64,000 nt of DNA, from assembly GCA_002286855.1 (NCBI GenBank), contig NRSV01000006.1, forward strand, positions 558,001 to 622,000, in the 5' to 3' direction. The DNA is from Bipolaris cookei (taxonomy: Eukaryota > Ascomycota > Dothideomycetes > Pleosporales > Pleosporaceae). Below, one piece after another: positions 1 through 12,128 of the stretch. Under the pieces are notes generated by a model. The model was given only the letters and a program-made list of their open reading frames with translations, was not told the DNA's origin and made no database searches. The translations under genes and the position numbers were made by a program. Numbering within the stretch: position 1 is the first letter of the stretch; each line of letters starts with the position of its first letter.

Positions 1-1495
1 ACGAGTTATGTCCTATCTCGTTGCAGCGTCCATAGCGTCGTAGCGACAGTTCGCCTGCCTCAACGCGCGCCCTCTTGTTCGCCTTCTTCGCACCACCACA
101 CGCTTCAGAGCCTATAAGAGTAGTCAACTATAGACCCATTTCAGCTGTAAGGGTACCGCCCTGTTGTATCCGCTTTCTTTTGCGTGATTTTCATCGCGTG
201 GCGGCCTCGTCGGCTGCTTCAAGCTCAGCGATGCGCATTTGCGACAACGCCAGCTTATGCGCAACAACAGCTGCCCCCTTTGCAAGCTTTTTAAACACGT
301 CAACCATCGAAGTTGGAGAACTGTCTATATGTTTCTGAATCCTGCTCTTCACAAGTGTTGATTGTGACCCGAATTCCAGGGTATTTTTTGGGGTCTGGGA
401 GAGCCTGGGGAGGTCTTCGACAGGGAGAGATGAAGGCATGTGCAGCTTGACATCAACCTTAGATAGCACCGCCTCTGGGTCATGTCGGACCAAGCCAGCG
501 CCTCAAAATCCTGTTTGAACATTACTATTAGTAATTGAGGCGTTTTAAGTAGCAACAAAGCACAGTAGGAACTCTGTTTTGGTGATGTGGGTGATCTTGT
601 TGCGCATAAGATGCTCGGCTTGGCGTCCATAGGCCTTCTTTAAAGGCGAAAAATAACAAACATCAAGAGGCTGAAGTAGATGTAACGAGTGAGGAGACAT
701 GCGAATAGTAATAATCTTGTTATTCTTGCAGTATTGCTGAAAATCAATTGAGTTGTGGCTCTCGTGACCGTCAATAATGAGCAGACTGTGGCTGCCAACA
801 ATCCTCCCCTTCGTATGCTTGTCAAAGTGCTTTAGCCACTCTAGGCCAGGCTCAGTTGTTGTCCAGCCGTTCTCGGAGACTGCGATTCTCCAGCCGCAAG
901 GTATATCGCCTTCCTCGTACCAGGCGGAGAGGTGATTCCGCCCTTGAAGATAATAAAGGGTGGGATCGCCCATCCCATCGCGTTGATGCCCTGGGTAGTT
1001 GTGCTCCACTCTCGATTGCCCTGCTGGATCATCTTTGGTCATCCTTGACTGTCAGCACATGTGACTACTGCCCTAGTAGATATCACGCCCATCATGAAGC
1101 CAGCCTCGTCAAAATTGAACATGTTGTCCACAATGCCGTGCTTCGCTTTCATGTTTTGTACAAGGCGGAGCCAGCCTCGTATCGCCTCAGGATCTTCACA
1201 GAAGACTAATATAGTTATAATTTCGGTTAAGTTTAACTTTGAGCTCAGGGCGACGCTTGAGGAAGGATGCAGCCCAGTTCCGGCCGACTGAGACGCGGTG
1301 GCGCTCAGCCAACAGACAATCAGCCATATCTTTGACAGCAGCAAGCTGGGGCGCCCATCCCCACTCATCTAGGTCAAATATATGCTCAACAATCACCTCC
1401 TCTTCTGTCTTAATCAGCTTCATTGATTTAGGCGTGCAATCGCGTCGAGATGTTGTAAGCCCAGAAGTACCATGTATAGTCACGTGGTTACTCAC
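1..1495 (-). pseudogene. pogo/Fot1-like DDE transposase, degenerate, cut by left window edge
   Basis: This is a decayed transposase of a Tc1/mariner-pogo (Fot1-like) element. Reading on the minus strand, the CENP-B-type DNA-binding region lies near 1450-1200 (motif GRNWAASFLKRRPEL). The DDE domain follows with all three acidic landmarks still readable: FNFDEAGF near 1110, LLIIDGHESHNS near 770, and LQPLDVCYF near 655. A basic C-terminus with an incomplete zinc knuckle (GRCNEIGHNS) runs into base 1. Two frame changes, one within about 1196-1368 and one near 1040, plus in-frame stops near 545, 177 and 140, break the gene. I found no terminal inverted repeat on the right side, and the left end is outside the window. 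It is clearly diverged from the better preserved copy near 39 kb. Confidence 0.88.
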
Positions 1496-2496
1496 TGACT
1501 AATAACGCTGTATTTAAATTTGCTCCTATCATCATACACATCAGAATACACAATACTTCACACACACTCAACTGCTTACAGTTGCATAGGACCCTGGTTG
1601 AGAGAAAGGCTGGCGTTGTGAGGCCTGGTAGTGTTCTTGAAATGTAGTACAAAGTACGCAATAAATATATTTCGAAAGACTGTCATGGACCAATGCTAGC
1701 TCGTATCCGATTTAGTTTTAATCACCCTCCTGTAACCTCTCCCTTGTTGAGGTACCAGCAAGTAGTGTTGACCCTGCTGCATAGAGGAGTTATATAGGTA
1801 AGACTTAAGTCTTAGCATTGTAGGTTGTCAGTGCCACCATAACATACATTTTCAGACTGTAACACACTTTTTAAATCAACCGAAGATCCTATAGCTTCAC
1901 GGTCATCCAAACTCTTTACTTATTTCCTGAGTGCCTCCATGTGGTCCCAAAGCTTTCAGTATCTACGACATCTCTAACAGTATCTTGAACACTTTGCGGA
2001 AAGGCTTTTCAGAATTTAAATTTCGGAGGAGACCACGTTAAGGTCTCTTAGTGTCCATGCAGATAAATCATCTCATGTGATCAATTTCTATGCTCTTATG
2101 ACAGCAAAATCCACTCTATCTCCTTCGCCGTGAAGTGGCTGCGCAATTGTGAGATCCAACATTCAGGAACACTATGAAAACGTATATGGCATGGCGAATA
2201 TTCAGCTCTTTTTGAGAGCTATGACTCTCCGTATTCCATGACTGTGGGCTGTTACAGGGTTACCACGAGATATGCCTTACAAAAATTAGCATTTTATCCA
2301 TTTCATGTGTTACAAGAATGATAACGTAAAAGACCACTGAGCCGTACAGACCACCGAGCTAGACACTTTTTCTTGACATTGCGAACATCACTTCTAAAGT
2401 AACATGCCCTAACCACGTGAAGATTTATTAACTCAGTGAGAAGGTAGAATTACTCTTGCTATTCAGGCCTATCATACGGGCCAATTTAAGAGCATT
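1496..2496. other. AT-rich stretch between transposon remnants, no gene seen
   Basis: No open frame with recognisable protein character occurs on either strand. The stretch sits between two transposase remnants and may be further decayed transposon sequence. No terminal repeats or clean target duplications were found by eye. Confidence 0.5.
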
Positions 2497-2625
2497 CGAC
2501 GCGCTGCTGCTGTCTACAACGTTCCTTTTCAGCGGCTTTCTGATCGGCTGAAGAGAATCACATTTCGGCTCCAAGCATCCCTAAACCGCCATAAGCTTAC
2601 TATAACTGAAGAGCAGACAATCGTA
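2497..2625 (+). repeat. 129-bp inverted repeat, left arm
   Basis: This segment is, base for base by eye, the reverse complement of 3120-3248. It copies the N-terminal coding part of the transposase fragment in the opposite orientation. The arms are separated by 494 bp. Confidence 0.95.
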
Positions 2626-3119
2626 CGGTATATCTGCTTCTTCATACCAAGCAGAGATGTGCACGCGTCCTTTGTAGATAATTAATGGCGGGGGAGCGTA
2701 TCCCGCAGCGCAGATGCTCTGAATGACTGTAACCCACTCGCGATTGCCTGATTGCGTAAGAGTAGGCCTCATACGATGCTCTGCGCCTGTAACTACCTTC
2801 ATTGAACCAATTACGCCCATCTGAAAGCCAGTTTCATCAAAGTTGTGGATGTCGTCTGAATGAACCCCATACTTCTCAATTGTCTCTCGTACGAGCTCAA
2901 ACCACGCGTTAATAACCTCTGAATTTTCCTGCTGTATTCTCTGGCGGTCTTTTACTCGATTGAAAGCTGTTTCAAGCTTGTCAGAACGAGATATAAATTG
3001 CTTTGCCCAGTTCTTGCCTAAAGGTTGGCCATCTCGTACGCGCAGTAGTTTCTCTGCTATATCTGATACTTCGCACAGTCGGGAGCAAACCCTCGTGAGT
3101 CTAGCTCAAGGATATATCA

Positions 3120-3248
3120 TACGATTGTCTGCTCTTCAGTTATAGTAAGCTTATGGCGGTTTAGGGATGCTTGGAGCCGAAATGTGATTCTCTTCAGCCG
3201 ATCAGAAAGCCGCTGAAAAGGAACGTTGTAGACAGCAGCAGCGCGTCG
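3120..3248 (-). repeat. 129-bp inverted repeat, right arm
   Basis: This is the partner of 2497-2625. It lies at its expected place within the transposase reading direction, so it is probably the donor copy. Identity between arms is apparently complete, so the duplication is younger than the nonsense mutations around it or the arms have been homogenised. Confidence 0.95.
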
Positions 3249-3360
3249 TATAGTCTTGAACTGGCATGTACAAAAGGCCTGAAGAGCTAGAATAATTTTA
3301 CCTCCTCGCTGAGCTAAAAAAAATCCTTATGTTGTTGATGCATAGTGTTTGGTACGTGAA

Positions 3361-3938
3361 GTTCGCAATGCCAAGAAAAAGTGGCCCTCTCGATGGTGGA
3401 ATACGTTATTACACGTCAAAATATAGCTGTTTCGCAGACTGATGGGGCAACAGCTAGATAGCGACCCACACCGAAAGCTTTCGGATCAAGCTGTAGATAA
3501 ACATGTCCGCTACAATAGTTTCTACTTCCTTGTTAATATCTAACCTAGAACAACACTAAAGAATGGAGCCGGGAAACGAAGAACCGAACAAGCCCTTGCC
3601 CATAGTTGTTTGGCGTGTATTTCACTTTGCCTGTACCCTCTGAGAGCGCCTCTGAATGCAGAATACGGTGACAAGAAGCACTGATATGACGCCGTATTGC
3701 ATTGCTTTTCTGCGGCCGACAGCTACGGTTACATTTACCTTGGCGGCTCTGTAGAGCCAAGTCGCCTATCCTCGCAGCTTGGTGGAGCCATGGAAATCGT
3801 AAAAAGAATCCATGCTTATAGCAGCAGAGATCGATGCATCCGCCTTCCGGAGTGCGAATACAGAAAGACTACATATACCATTGCGAGGTTTGATGGACGT
3901 CTCTTCAGTCCTCTTCTTCTTTCCTTCACATTATCATC
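3361..3938. other. intergenic, no gene seen
   Basis: There is no supported reading frame here. The stretch separates the transposase remnant from the P450 pseudogene and would contain the former P450 promoter. Confidence 0.5.
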
Positions 3939-5639
3939 ATGAGCGTTCAACTGGTCAGCAAGTGGGCCCATACCGCGCAGACGATTTCGTTTGCTTCTCT
4001 AATCGTTACACTTGTTGCGCTGATCCCAAAGATTGAGTATTGATGGAGGCTTTCGAAGATACCATGGTTTGTCGCTTCCACCAACGGCGAAACGCAACAC
4101 AACTTTTATGTAAAGTACGCCAAGGATCTGTATCGTCAGAGCTATAAAAAGGTAAGTAGTCCATTATAGTCGCATGACTGGTAACCAACAAGCTGGCAGT
4201 CCACAGACTCAATATATCGCGTTGCAGTGACTGGCCAACCTGAATACATAGTATTGCCTGTGAAGTTTCTACCAGAGCTGAGAAAATATCCTGAAGAGAT
4301 TCTGGATGTCAGTGCCGCCATAAATAGGGTAATGGTACTAGACTTTTGGTAGAAACATCATATGCTGAATTTTCACAGTTTATGGAGGCCAAATATCTAA
4401 AGCACGAGACTGTTGACGAGACCCTGAATCACTGCGTAAGAGCTGGTCTCACATCCGCATTAGGCGACTAAGGACAACGTACTACTGTCAATTTTGTTGC
4501 TTACTTGATCAAAGGACGCTTGAGTCACGAAATTACCGAGGAAATAGACCTTGCCTTCGAGCGAATGATGCCGCCTTGCAAAGACTGGACCGAGGTGGAG
4601 ATGAACGAGAAAATAGCCGAGATTGTAGCTCAGGTGTCCGGCCGTATGTTTATAGGACCGAAAGTATGTCGAGAGCCTGAGTACCTTGATCACGCGGTCA
4701 ACTTCATCAATGACTTCATTGGTACGGTTTATGCAGTCAAACGTTGTAACCCCTAGCTTCAACCCTTTATAGGATCGCGCCTTCCCGAAGTACAACGCTT
4801 AGGAGACAGGATTCGACGCGCAGGAAAGTTTTTCGAACCCGTTGTCCTTCAAAGACAGAATGCTAAGCAAAAGTCTGACGATATGCTGCAGTGGATGATG
4901 TCTTATTCTTAGAGCACTGGCAAAAAAGACAATCTGGATGATCATGGAAGGCGTCAGCTAACTATCACTTTTGCGGCTATCCATATAACCACTGCGGTGA
5001 CTATAAACTGCTTGTATACTCTCGCCAGCGTACCCGAATACATCGCGCCACTTCAGGAGATTCGCCCCATGTCAGCCGCTCATGGAGACCTGAGTGCCCT
5101 TGCTCTACAACAACTCGTCAAGCTCGACTCTTTTATGAAGTCTCTCGCATGTTCCCTGTAAATGCTAGTAAGTCCTCTAAATCCACTATCACATGCCATA
5201 AACTAACAGGCCTGCAGCTTCTTTCCAACGCACCGTCCAAAAGTCCTTCACCCTGTCCAATGGCCAACAAATCCCTACAGGCACCATGATCAGAATTCCC
5301 CTCGAAGCCCTCAATCATGACGCAAATGTGTATCCTAAAGCCGACCAATTTGACAATTTCAGGTACTACAGGCAGTGTCAATCTGGCAAGGCAGGCGAGC
5401 TAGCGCATTCGCAATTTGTCTCTTCCAACAATCGGGATTTGTTGTTTGGATAAGGCAAACATGCTTGCCCGGGGCACTTTTTTGCAGCAAACGAAATCAA
5501 GATCATCATGGCATGGCTGCTCTTGAATTTCAAGATCAAGACGCCTGACGGACTGACAAAGCAGTACGAGCAGGTCATTCATGCCAAGTTTATGTCGCCG
5601 GATCCGACGAAGGCGTTGCTCATCAAGTATGTACATTAG
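3939..5639 (+). pseudogene. cytochrome P450 pseudogene (ent-kaurene oxidase-like group)
   Basis: Conserved pieces of a membrane-anchored fungal P450 monooxygenase are recognisable in order on the plus strand. They are an N-terminal hydrophobic anchor (SFASLIVTLVALIPKIEY, followed by TGA), a central block (4505-4756) with SGRMFIGPKVCREPEY, an I-helix-like region near 4950-5010 (TFAAIHITTAV), the pre-heme block ALNHDANVYPKADQFDNFRY, and the heme-binding loop near 5445-5485 (HACPGHFFA). The heme loop is interrupted by TAA immediately before GKHACPG. Another stop follows WMMSYS near 4912. Where family members have the K-helix ExxR motif this copy reads SFMKSLACSL, so ExxR is lost. Remnants of introns are probable. 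The assignment to the kaurene-oxidase-like group rests on the central and heme blocks only. No neighbouring intact biosynthetic genes are seen. Confidence 0.85.
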
Positions 5640-7314
5640 GTGGAGGTCCTATGGATGTGCGGAAAGGTGGCTTTGGTAATTTTAGTTTCGTGTTGACCAC
5701 TTTCCACAAGACAGCAAACAAGACATAAGATCAGTAGTGAGACGAATGGTATGACTGATGGGGGCGGTGCACATACCATAGTAAACGTCGAGAAGCTTCT
5801 CGTCTCGACGAACAAGATATACAGAATTTTTAGAATGCTCAGTCTTTCATATCTCACCTAAAATAGTTTCTACAATTTCAAATTCTCTTAGTTCCTCATT
5901 GATACCACAGCGCCTTTGAAATCGCTCACGATGTCTGATACTCCACATCATGCCTCTCTTTATCGAAGCCTTGCCTTTTCGGTCAGTCAAATTCCTTAAA
6001 CCGTTTTAGGTTAGCCATGACCAGTATCTATCGGCTTACAAATACTACTGATTCTAGCCTAGTCTCTTCCAAGTCAACCTCAAAGAGTGAAAAACTCAAC
6101 AAAATAAACACATCAATAACACGCCATACTATTCCCACCCCCAAAAAAGATGCGACAGACCCTCTTCACAACCATCCCATGCTCTAAAGAAGTAAAAGAA
6201 TACCGTCTCAGACATACCTCGCTACAACCACCTCCATAGCCACACATATCATAGTTACAGAAAATTCTCCAACAGGAGACAAACTTGCCATATAAAAGCC
6301 TCCTAAGCAACATCCCATTACCTCAACATATCTTAACCCCACCGATCCAATATTCACATCCCACCTCGCCTAATCTCACTTCAGCTCCTCCAATATTCAC
6401 CGTAACTCCCCCGTCCCGTATCCCCACACCCAGCCCAGCTCCGCATCGTTGAGAAACATACAGTAGGGGATCGTATATGCGCTATCACCTTCAAAAATAG
6501 CTCCCTAGCGCCTGGTACGACTTAGCAAGGTTAAAAGTTGAATTTATTTAGGCTAGGTAATATAGTTGATGTGTTGCCGAGCGGGTACCTTGTCCTGGGC
6601 AGGGAGGGGAGGGGGATTTACCCTGGGTTCTCTCAAATACAGAATGCGTAGTGGCAATGCGTTGGATACGTGACATAGCTTGCGCTTGTGTGGGATGAGA
6701 TAGGGCGCTTTGAGAATGTATCGTCTTGCAGAGTAGTCGGTGTGGGAGGGAGATGAGGGAGTGTTAAATAACGTAGAATCTGTTTCCGTTCGGTAAGAGC
6801 TTAAGGCTTGCGAGATACAGTGCAAGTGCATAGTTCCACAATTGCAGGATGCTAGAGGATGCTACCTCATCCCAAGCATCTCTTGACTATTCACTCACAT
6901 TGCCAAGCTATTCTTATTCAAATTTTTATTATTCCACCCATACATCTATCTGTATTGGACTGTACTTTACTTTACTTTTCTACACTCATCCCTGGTTACC
7001 TTCATAATGTTTTTTCCAGAAACGCGGAAGGGGGGGTATACACATCCCGAAAATGCTTCATTAACAACCAGAAAAAACCCTCATATCATTAATGAGCACG
7101 AAAAAAAACTCCAGTGTGTATGCTTACTAATACGAAATTATGAAGAAGATTCAAGAAGAAGAAAAAAACGAGATAAGGCTGAGTGCATCGAACGCTGATG
7201 CAGGCAGAATATCCGAAAATTGTCTGCGAAAAAAGCAAAATCCTGCTTCATGTACTTCGTCATACGCCGTACGGGTGTACACTGAGTGCAGCCGGGACTT
7301 CCAAATCAGGATCA
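5640..7314. other. intergenic, no gene seen
   Basis: About 1.7 kb without a supported gene. Short frames on both strands lack codon periodicity or recognisable motifs. The right part would include the 3' untranslated region of the histidine kinase gene. Confidence 0.55.
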
Positions 7315-10300
7315 TCAGTGACCGGCTTTGTTCCCAAAACGGCTGGCCAAATCCTCAATCTTGGGTACGAGCTCGCCGATTCTGAAGGGCTTGCTAACAA
7401 CATCGTCCATACCGGCAGCAAGCAAAGTAGCAATTTGCTCGCTACGAGCGTTCGCCGTGACAGCGATGATGGGGACGTGGCACTTGAACTTTCCGTGTTG
7501 CTCTAGTTCACGGATTCTGGATGTGCATTGGAGACCGTCCATGACGGGCATTTCTTTGTCCATGAGAACAACCGAGATATCTGTTGGGGGTGTGGTGGTA
7601 GTGGTGGGCGGCGAAGGGGAGGCCCAGAAGGTGGATAGTTTCAGGACTTCGAGAGCCTCACCGCCGTGATTTGCGACGATGGTTTGTATGCCTTGGTTTT
7701 GGAGTTGGCGTTGAAGAACTCTTTGGTTGACTAGAGAACGTTAGTGGTAATGCAGGTAGAATGAATAGACTTAGTAACATACCCAAGTTGTCCTCTACGA
7801 TGAGCACCTTAATATCCTTCTTTGGCTTTGGTTTTGGTATGACGTTATCTTGTTTTGGCACAATCGCAAAATCCTTGGTTATTGTTTTCGACTGTGACGG
7901 TACGGGCAGTCCAGTCCTTCCCTTGTCTTTCGCATTGGACACCTTTCGTGACAAGGAAGCTGGAAGAACTTCCAATGTGTCTTTTGGTTCGATACTCCTC
8001 CTGCACTTGACGTAAAAGGCAAATGTACTCCCTTTCCCTGCCTCGGAAGAGACACCAATCTCGCCTCCTTGCAACTCAGTGAGCTCCCGCGAGATGAACA
8101 AGCCTAGGCCAGATCCACCATATTGGACATGAGTCCGTGGGCTTGCTTGCGAGAAGCGTTGGAAAAGAAGTTTCTTTTCCTCTGGAGTTAGCCCTCGGCC
8201 TGTGTCTTGGACTGCAAATTCCAAGAAGATCTCTTCGCCGTCTCCCCAGTCGGAACCGCATGTCTGGTCTATCCGTTTGGCCCGCATGGGAAAGTAGTTC
8301 ACTGTGGGCTTGCTCCGCGCCGATGGGCGCTCTCTAGATGCTGAGAGAACTACTTTAATAGTTCTTGTTTCTTCAGTTGTTGTAAACTTAATGGCGTTCG
8401 TGGTAAGGTTGATGAGCACCTGCACCTAGTTTAATCAAAAGAAACTACCGCATGCACTTTTCCTCTCACCTGCAAGACTCGTGATGGATCAATTTTGACC
8501 CAATCGACCCCTAAAGTTGTGAAGGAATCGGTGAGGACAAACTCCATCTGTATACCGGCTGTTTGAACCTCGCCTTCAAACATCTTCAAAGCACGCTGTA
8601 CGACTTGTAATGGCTGCGCATCTACTGGCGTTACCTGGTAGACATGTTAGACAACCCAATCTTGTTTTCGGAAGAAAAGGAAAGCGTACCATGAGCATTG
8701 CACTGTCGAGTTTCGACAACGTCAAGACATCGTCGACGATGCGCTTCTGATGTTGTGCGCACAAGGCGATCGTCTGTGCGGCGTCTATAGAGTCGGCTAC
8801 AATACCCGGCTCGATGACTTGAGAGCCTGAAGCTCTAAAGTCGCCTAGGATAGTAGAAATCTCATCGGCACATTGGAGGATAGCGGAAAGGGGGTTTCGC
8901 ATTTCGTGGCTCGTAATGTCGATAAAGTTCTCTTGTTGGCGTTTGAGCTCGACAGCCTCCTCCATCTTCCGCTTTTGAAACCCTTCGGCCCATTTTTGAG
9001 GTGAAATGTTCGTGATGCTACCGAAAACACTCTTGAGCTGCCCATGTTCGTCCTTTTCGGGGAAAGCCGAGAACAGCACCCATGTGTCGCTCTTTGTGCG
9101 GTCCCTATCTTCCCAAGGTGCTTTGAATCGGAATTCGAGATTGATGGGTGTCGTGTCATTGACCAGTCGCTCCCAATGCTCAAGAATTAATGGCTGATCC
9201 TCGTCTCTGACGTACTCGATCCATCTATCCGTCATCTCGGGCTCTCTTGGCACTCGTGCGATTTCGTACCAAGTGTCGTTGCAATACGTTATTCTTCCGA
9301 CATGGTCAGCAATGAACAAGCCTGCTGGTGATAACTCAGCCATGCGAGTGAACCTGGTTTCGCTTTCTCGGGCTTCCTGTGTGCGTGCGGCAAGCTGTGT
9401 AGAGAGGTGGTATCTGTCTTCTGCCGCTAGCCGGGCTGCTCTTTGGCCCCTGCGTATCTCTTCTTCGAAAAGGACCACAGAAGCCAGTGATGTAGCAAGT
9501 TGCCGGCTGAGTAGTTGAACGAAGAGGTTGTAGTCATCATCATAAGGTCTCCTTGGATTGATGCCCATAACGAGGAAGCCAAGGATATTCTCACCCGTAG
9601 TGGGGTGAATGGGACAGATGACAATCTCTCGGCAAGGGTCTCCGAAGCCCCGCCATTCTATTCCTTCCATCATGGAGGATGGTAAGTCATCCGATCCGAT
9701 ACTAACAACTGCAGGCTTATCCGTCTTCATGACCTCCCGGAAAACGGGCCCAAAGCCCTCTTGTCCGTCTTTAAGGTCAATTTGATCGGGTGCCGCTTGG
9801 TGCCCAGTTGGAACGCCCAGTGAGCCCTCCAAGTAGCACTGTTTTGAGCCGAGCAAGCTACTAGAGTGCAGGGAGGACGAATCGCTGTCGTTTTCGTCAT
9901 TGACGCTATAAAGCATGACTATTGGGGTGTCGAAGTCGTTTTCGGTCAATGCGAGAAGCACTTGATCCCAGAAGCCCTTGATTTCCCTAGCGGTTGCAGT
10001 CCGTTCGCCGACTTCGCGGAGTGTGAGCATGCGCCTCTCAGCAATTTTGCGTCTTGTCTTCTCGAAAGCCGGGTTGTAGAGGCCCATTACTGTTCCATCC
10101 TCACCGACCATTGGGATAATGGACCATGAAAAATATGCTTCCTCAACGAAACCATTCCGCCATATGAACAGGCAATCGTCGTCTTTCATAGTCGCTTGAC
10201 CAGTGAGGCGTGCGTTTGCAAAAACGTCCTTGACCTCGTGCCAAATCTCCGCCCAGGCGACTCTGTAGCTCTGGCCCATGAGCGCCGGATGTTTCTGACC

Positions 10301-12128
10301 TGCCAGGCCTGGTTTGGTGGTTAGAGAAAGGAGCAAATTTGTCAAATGTCAACATACCAATGTAGGCCTCGTTGTAAATGGCCACAAGCTCTTCACCCCA
10401 GTACATGGCTGCAGGATGTGGGCTCGCCCTGGCAATAATTAGTATTGAGCTGCATGGGCTCATGCAAAAATGGGATGCTCACATGATGAGGTTGCACATG
10501 GCACGCAGATCATTAGACCAGTACTCAATGGGGCCCAAGGGTGTTGAGGCCCAGTCTATTGAGCGAGCAAATTGGATGTGTTTGGGTAGAGTAGGAGATG
10601 GGGCTAGCCTGGTCCAATCGAAGAAGCCCATGTCGCGAACTTCCTCGCCCACATCATCATTTTCTCTATAGAATGGGTCAACGTCGCCTGCAGCATGAGC
10701 TCGCAATACACACTCGTTAACAAATGGCGCCGATTCTTCAATCGATGTTATGTTTATTTTGGATGGAAGGTCTGGCGCCATGGTTTTGTCACTGTCACGA
10801 AGTTTGGAGTAACTTGGATCGGATTGTGGTGCTGTAATGGGAGGTCTTGGCGCTTTTTGGGTAATGGCAGGCCCTGTATTACCAAAGTAATCTTGTATTT
10901 CATCGATCCTGGGCGGAGGTGATGTGGAAGCAGCGCCATTGCCTGATGCATGAGCTACTGCTGATAGAATAGGCATGGCAGCTTCGTCGGGCACGTCCGT
11001 GGAGGGGAGGACTGTTGCAAGGGCCGATAGATGGCCCGAGACAACGCGCAGTCGTTTTCGTAGGGTAAAACACGACCACAAAATTCCGCCGTAATCCACT
11101 GGAAGAGGGCTAGGATCGCTGTCTTGCTCCTGGCGTGTTGGATCCAGTAACCAAGCACGAAATTGATGTGTCGCATTTACAGTCGAGTCTTGGGGCGTGG
11201 ATGCAGGCGATTTGCCAGTCACCAGCTCCCAGGCTGAAGAGTTTGATCGAAGGGCATTGTTGGCGAACAGTATCTGCAAAGTGGTTGATTGTGGGGTAGG
11301 AGTTATAGATTCGCCAATGTCGACAATAAAAGTCGGCCGGCCATCCTGTTCAAGCAGCTCGACTATGGGAATGGATGCCAGGACCCGCAATGGGTCGCTC
11401 TTTTCTCGCGAATCCGGGGATGCTGTGCGCGGTAGACTGGAGCGCTCCAACAATCTTCCACTTGCGCCGGGTGGAGGCCCCGGTGGGCTCAAGCCACTAT
11501 AGGTGCCTCTTGCAAGGGTGACGGTCTTGATGCTGCTTTCTTCGTGAGTTTTGCTAAGCATGCTTGCTGCCGCCTCTGAGCTGTAAAAGCGCGGAAGCAG
11601 GTTGGGTCTGATGGTTCGCGAGGAGAAGAAGAGTGGCGACAGAGGCTCGGTGGGGAGACGAGGCTGGGCAGTCTTGGAGAGGGTGAAGCGGTCGAGCGAA
11701 TATCGTAAAGGAGGGAGGGCTCTGCGGCGCTTGTGCAAAGGCTCGGTGGCGGGCGGGGCCAGTTGCGAAGAAATTGAGGTCAGAGGGTAGTCGCCGAGAG
11801 ACGGGGGAGAGCGTTTGATGCCGGCAATGGCAGGCGGAGCGAGCGCTGGCTGCGTGCCGCTGTGTGGTGGGCGGCGCTGCAGCGGCGCAGAGCCCGACCG
11901 CTGGTGTAGGTGGTGGTTGTTGCTAGCAGTTGGCGACAGGCGGGCCCATGGGTCGTGGGGATCAGGGAATTCAAAAGGGGAGTTGAGGGGGGCAGGCGGC
12001 GGGTCTGGTGTTTTTGCGACAAAGTGGTGTTGTTGGCAAGTGTCTAGTTGGCGCTGATCGGGTGTGCGGTCAAGAGCCGTCGTCGAGTCATTCCCTGTAC
12101 CTGTGAAGATTGAACGCGGCTCCCTCAT
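7315..12128 (-). CDS. hybrid histidine kinase, PAS-GAF-PAS-HisKA-HATPase-REC
   Basis: Signalling hybrid histidine kinase of 1517 aa. Exons (high to low): 12128-10483, 10428-10358, 10308-8690, 8634-8470, 8419-7783, 7730-7315; introns are 49-55 nt, and the sum is exactly 1518 codons. Residues 1-520 are low-complexity, rich in Pro/Ser and probably disordered. A PAS-like block begins DWASTPLGPIEYW near 525 and includes the YWGEELVAIYNEAY segment. A GAF-like domain lies at about 680-850 and a PAS domain at about 890-1010. The phospho-acceptor His is in SHEMRNPLSAI near 1040. The ATPase N box is NLTTNAIKF, with G boxes DTGRGL and GGSGLGLFISREL. The receiver (about 1370-1517) has LIVEDN, the phospho-acceptor Asp in VVLMDKEMP, and the late Lys in SKPF. 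All catalytic landmarks are present. No transmembrane segment is evident, so it is probably cytoplasmic. It likely feeds a Ypd1-type phosphotransfer protein (family knowledge). The ligand is unknown. Confidence 0.93.

Larger units (their letters stand above)
2497..3360 (-). pseudogene. pogo-like transposase fragment, rearranged
   Basis: This is a second pogo-like transposase remnant. The minus strand from about 3300 encodes a psq-type helix-turn-helix N-terminus (RRAAAVYNVPFQRLSDRL), a CENP-B-type segment (LGKNWAKQF) and the start of the DDE domain (HNFDETGFQMG near 2840, then GNREWVTVIQS and SAWYEEADIP near 2650). In-frame stops occur in the N-terminal part, including a TGA where related copies have Arg after EEQTIV. 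The rest of the DDE domain is missing. Instead the sequence is joined at about 2625 to an inverted copy of the N-terminal region. It therefore cannot encode an active transposase. Confidence 0.85.
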
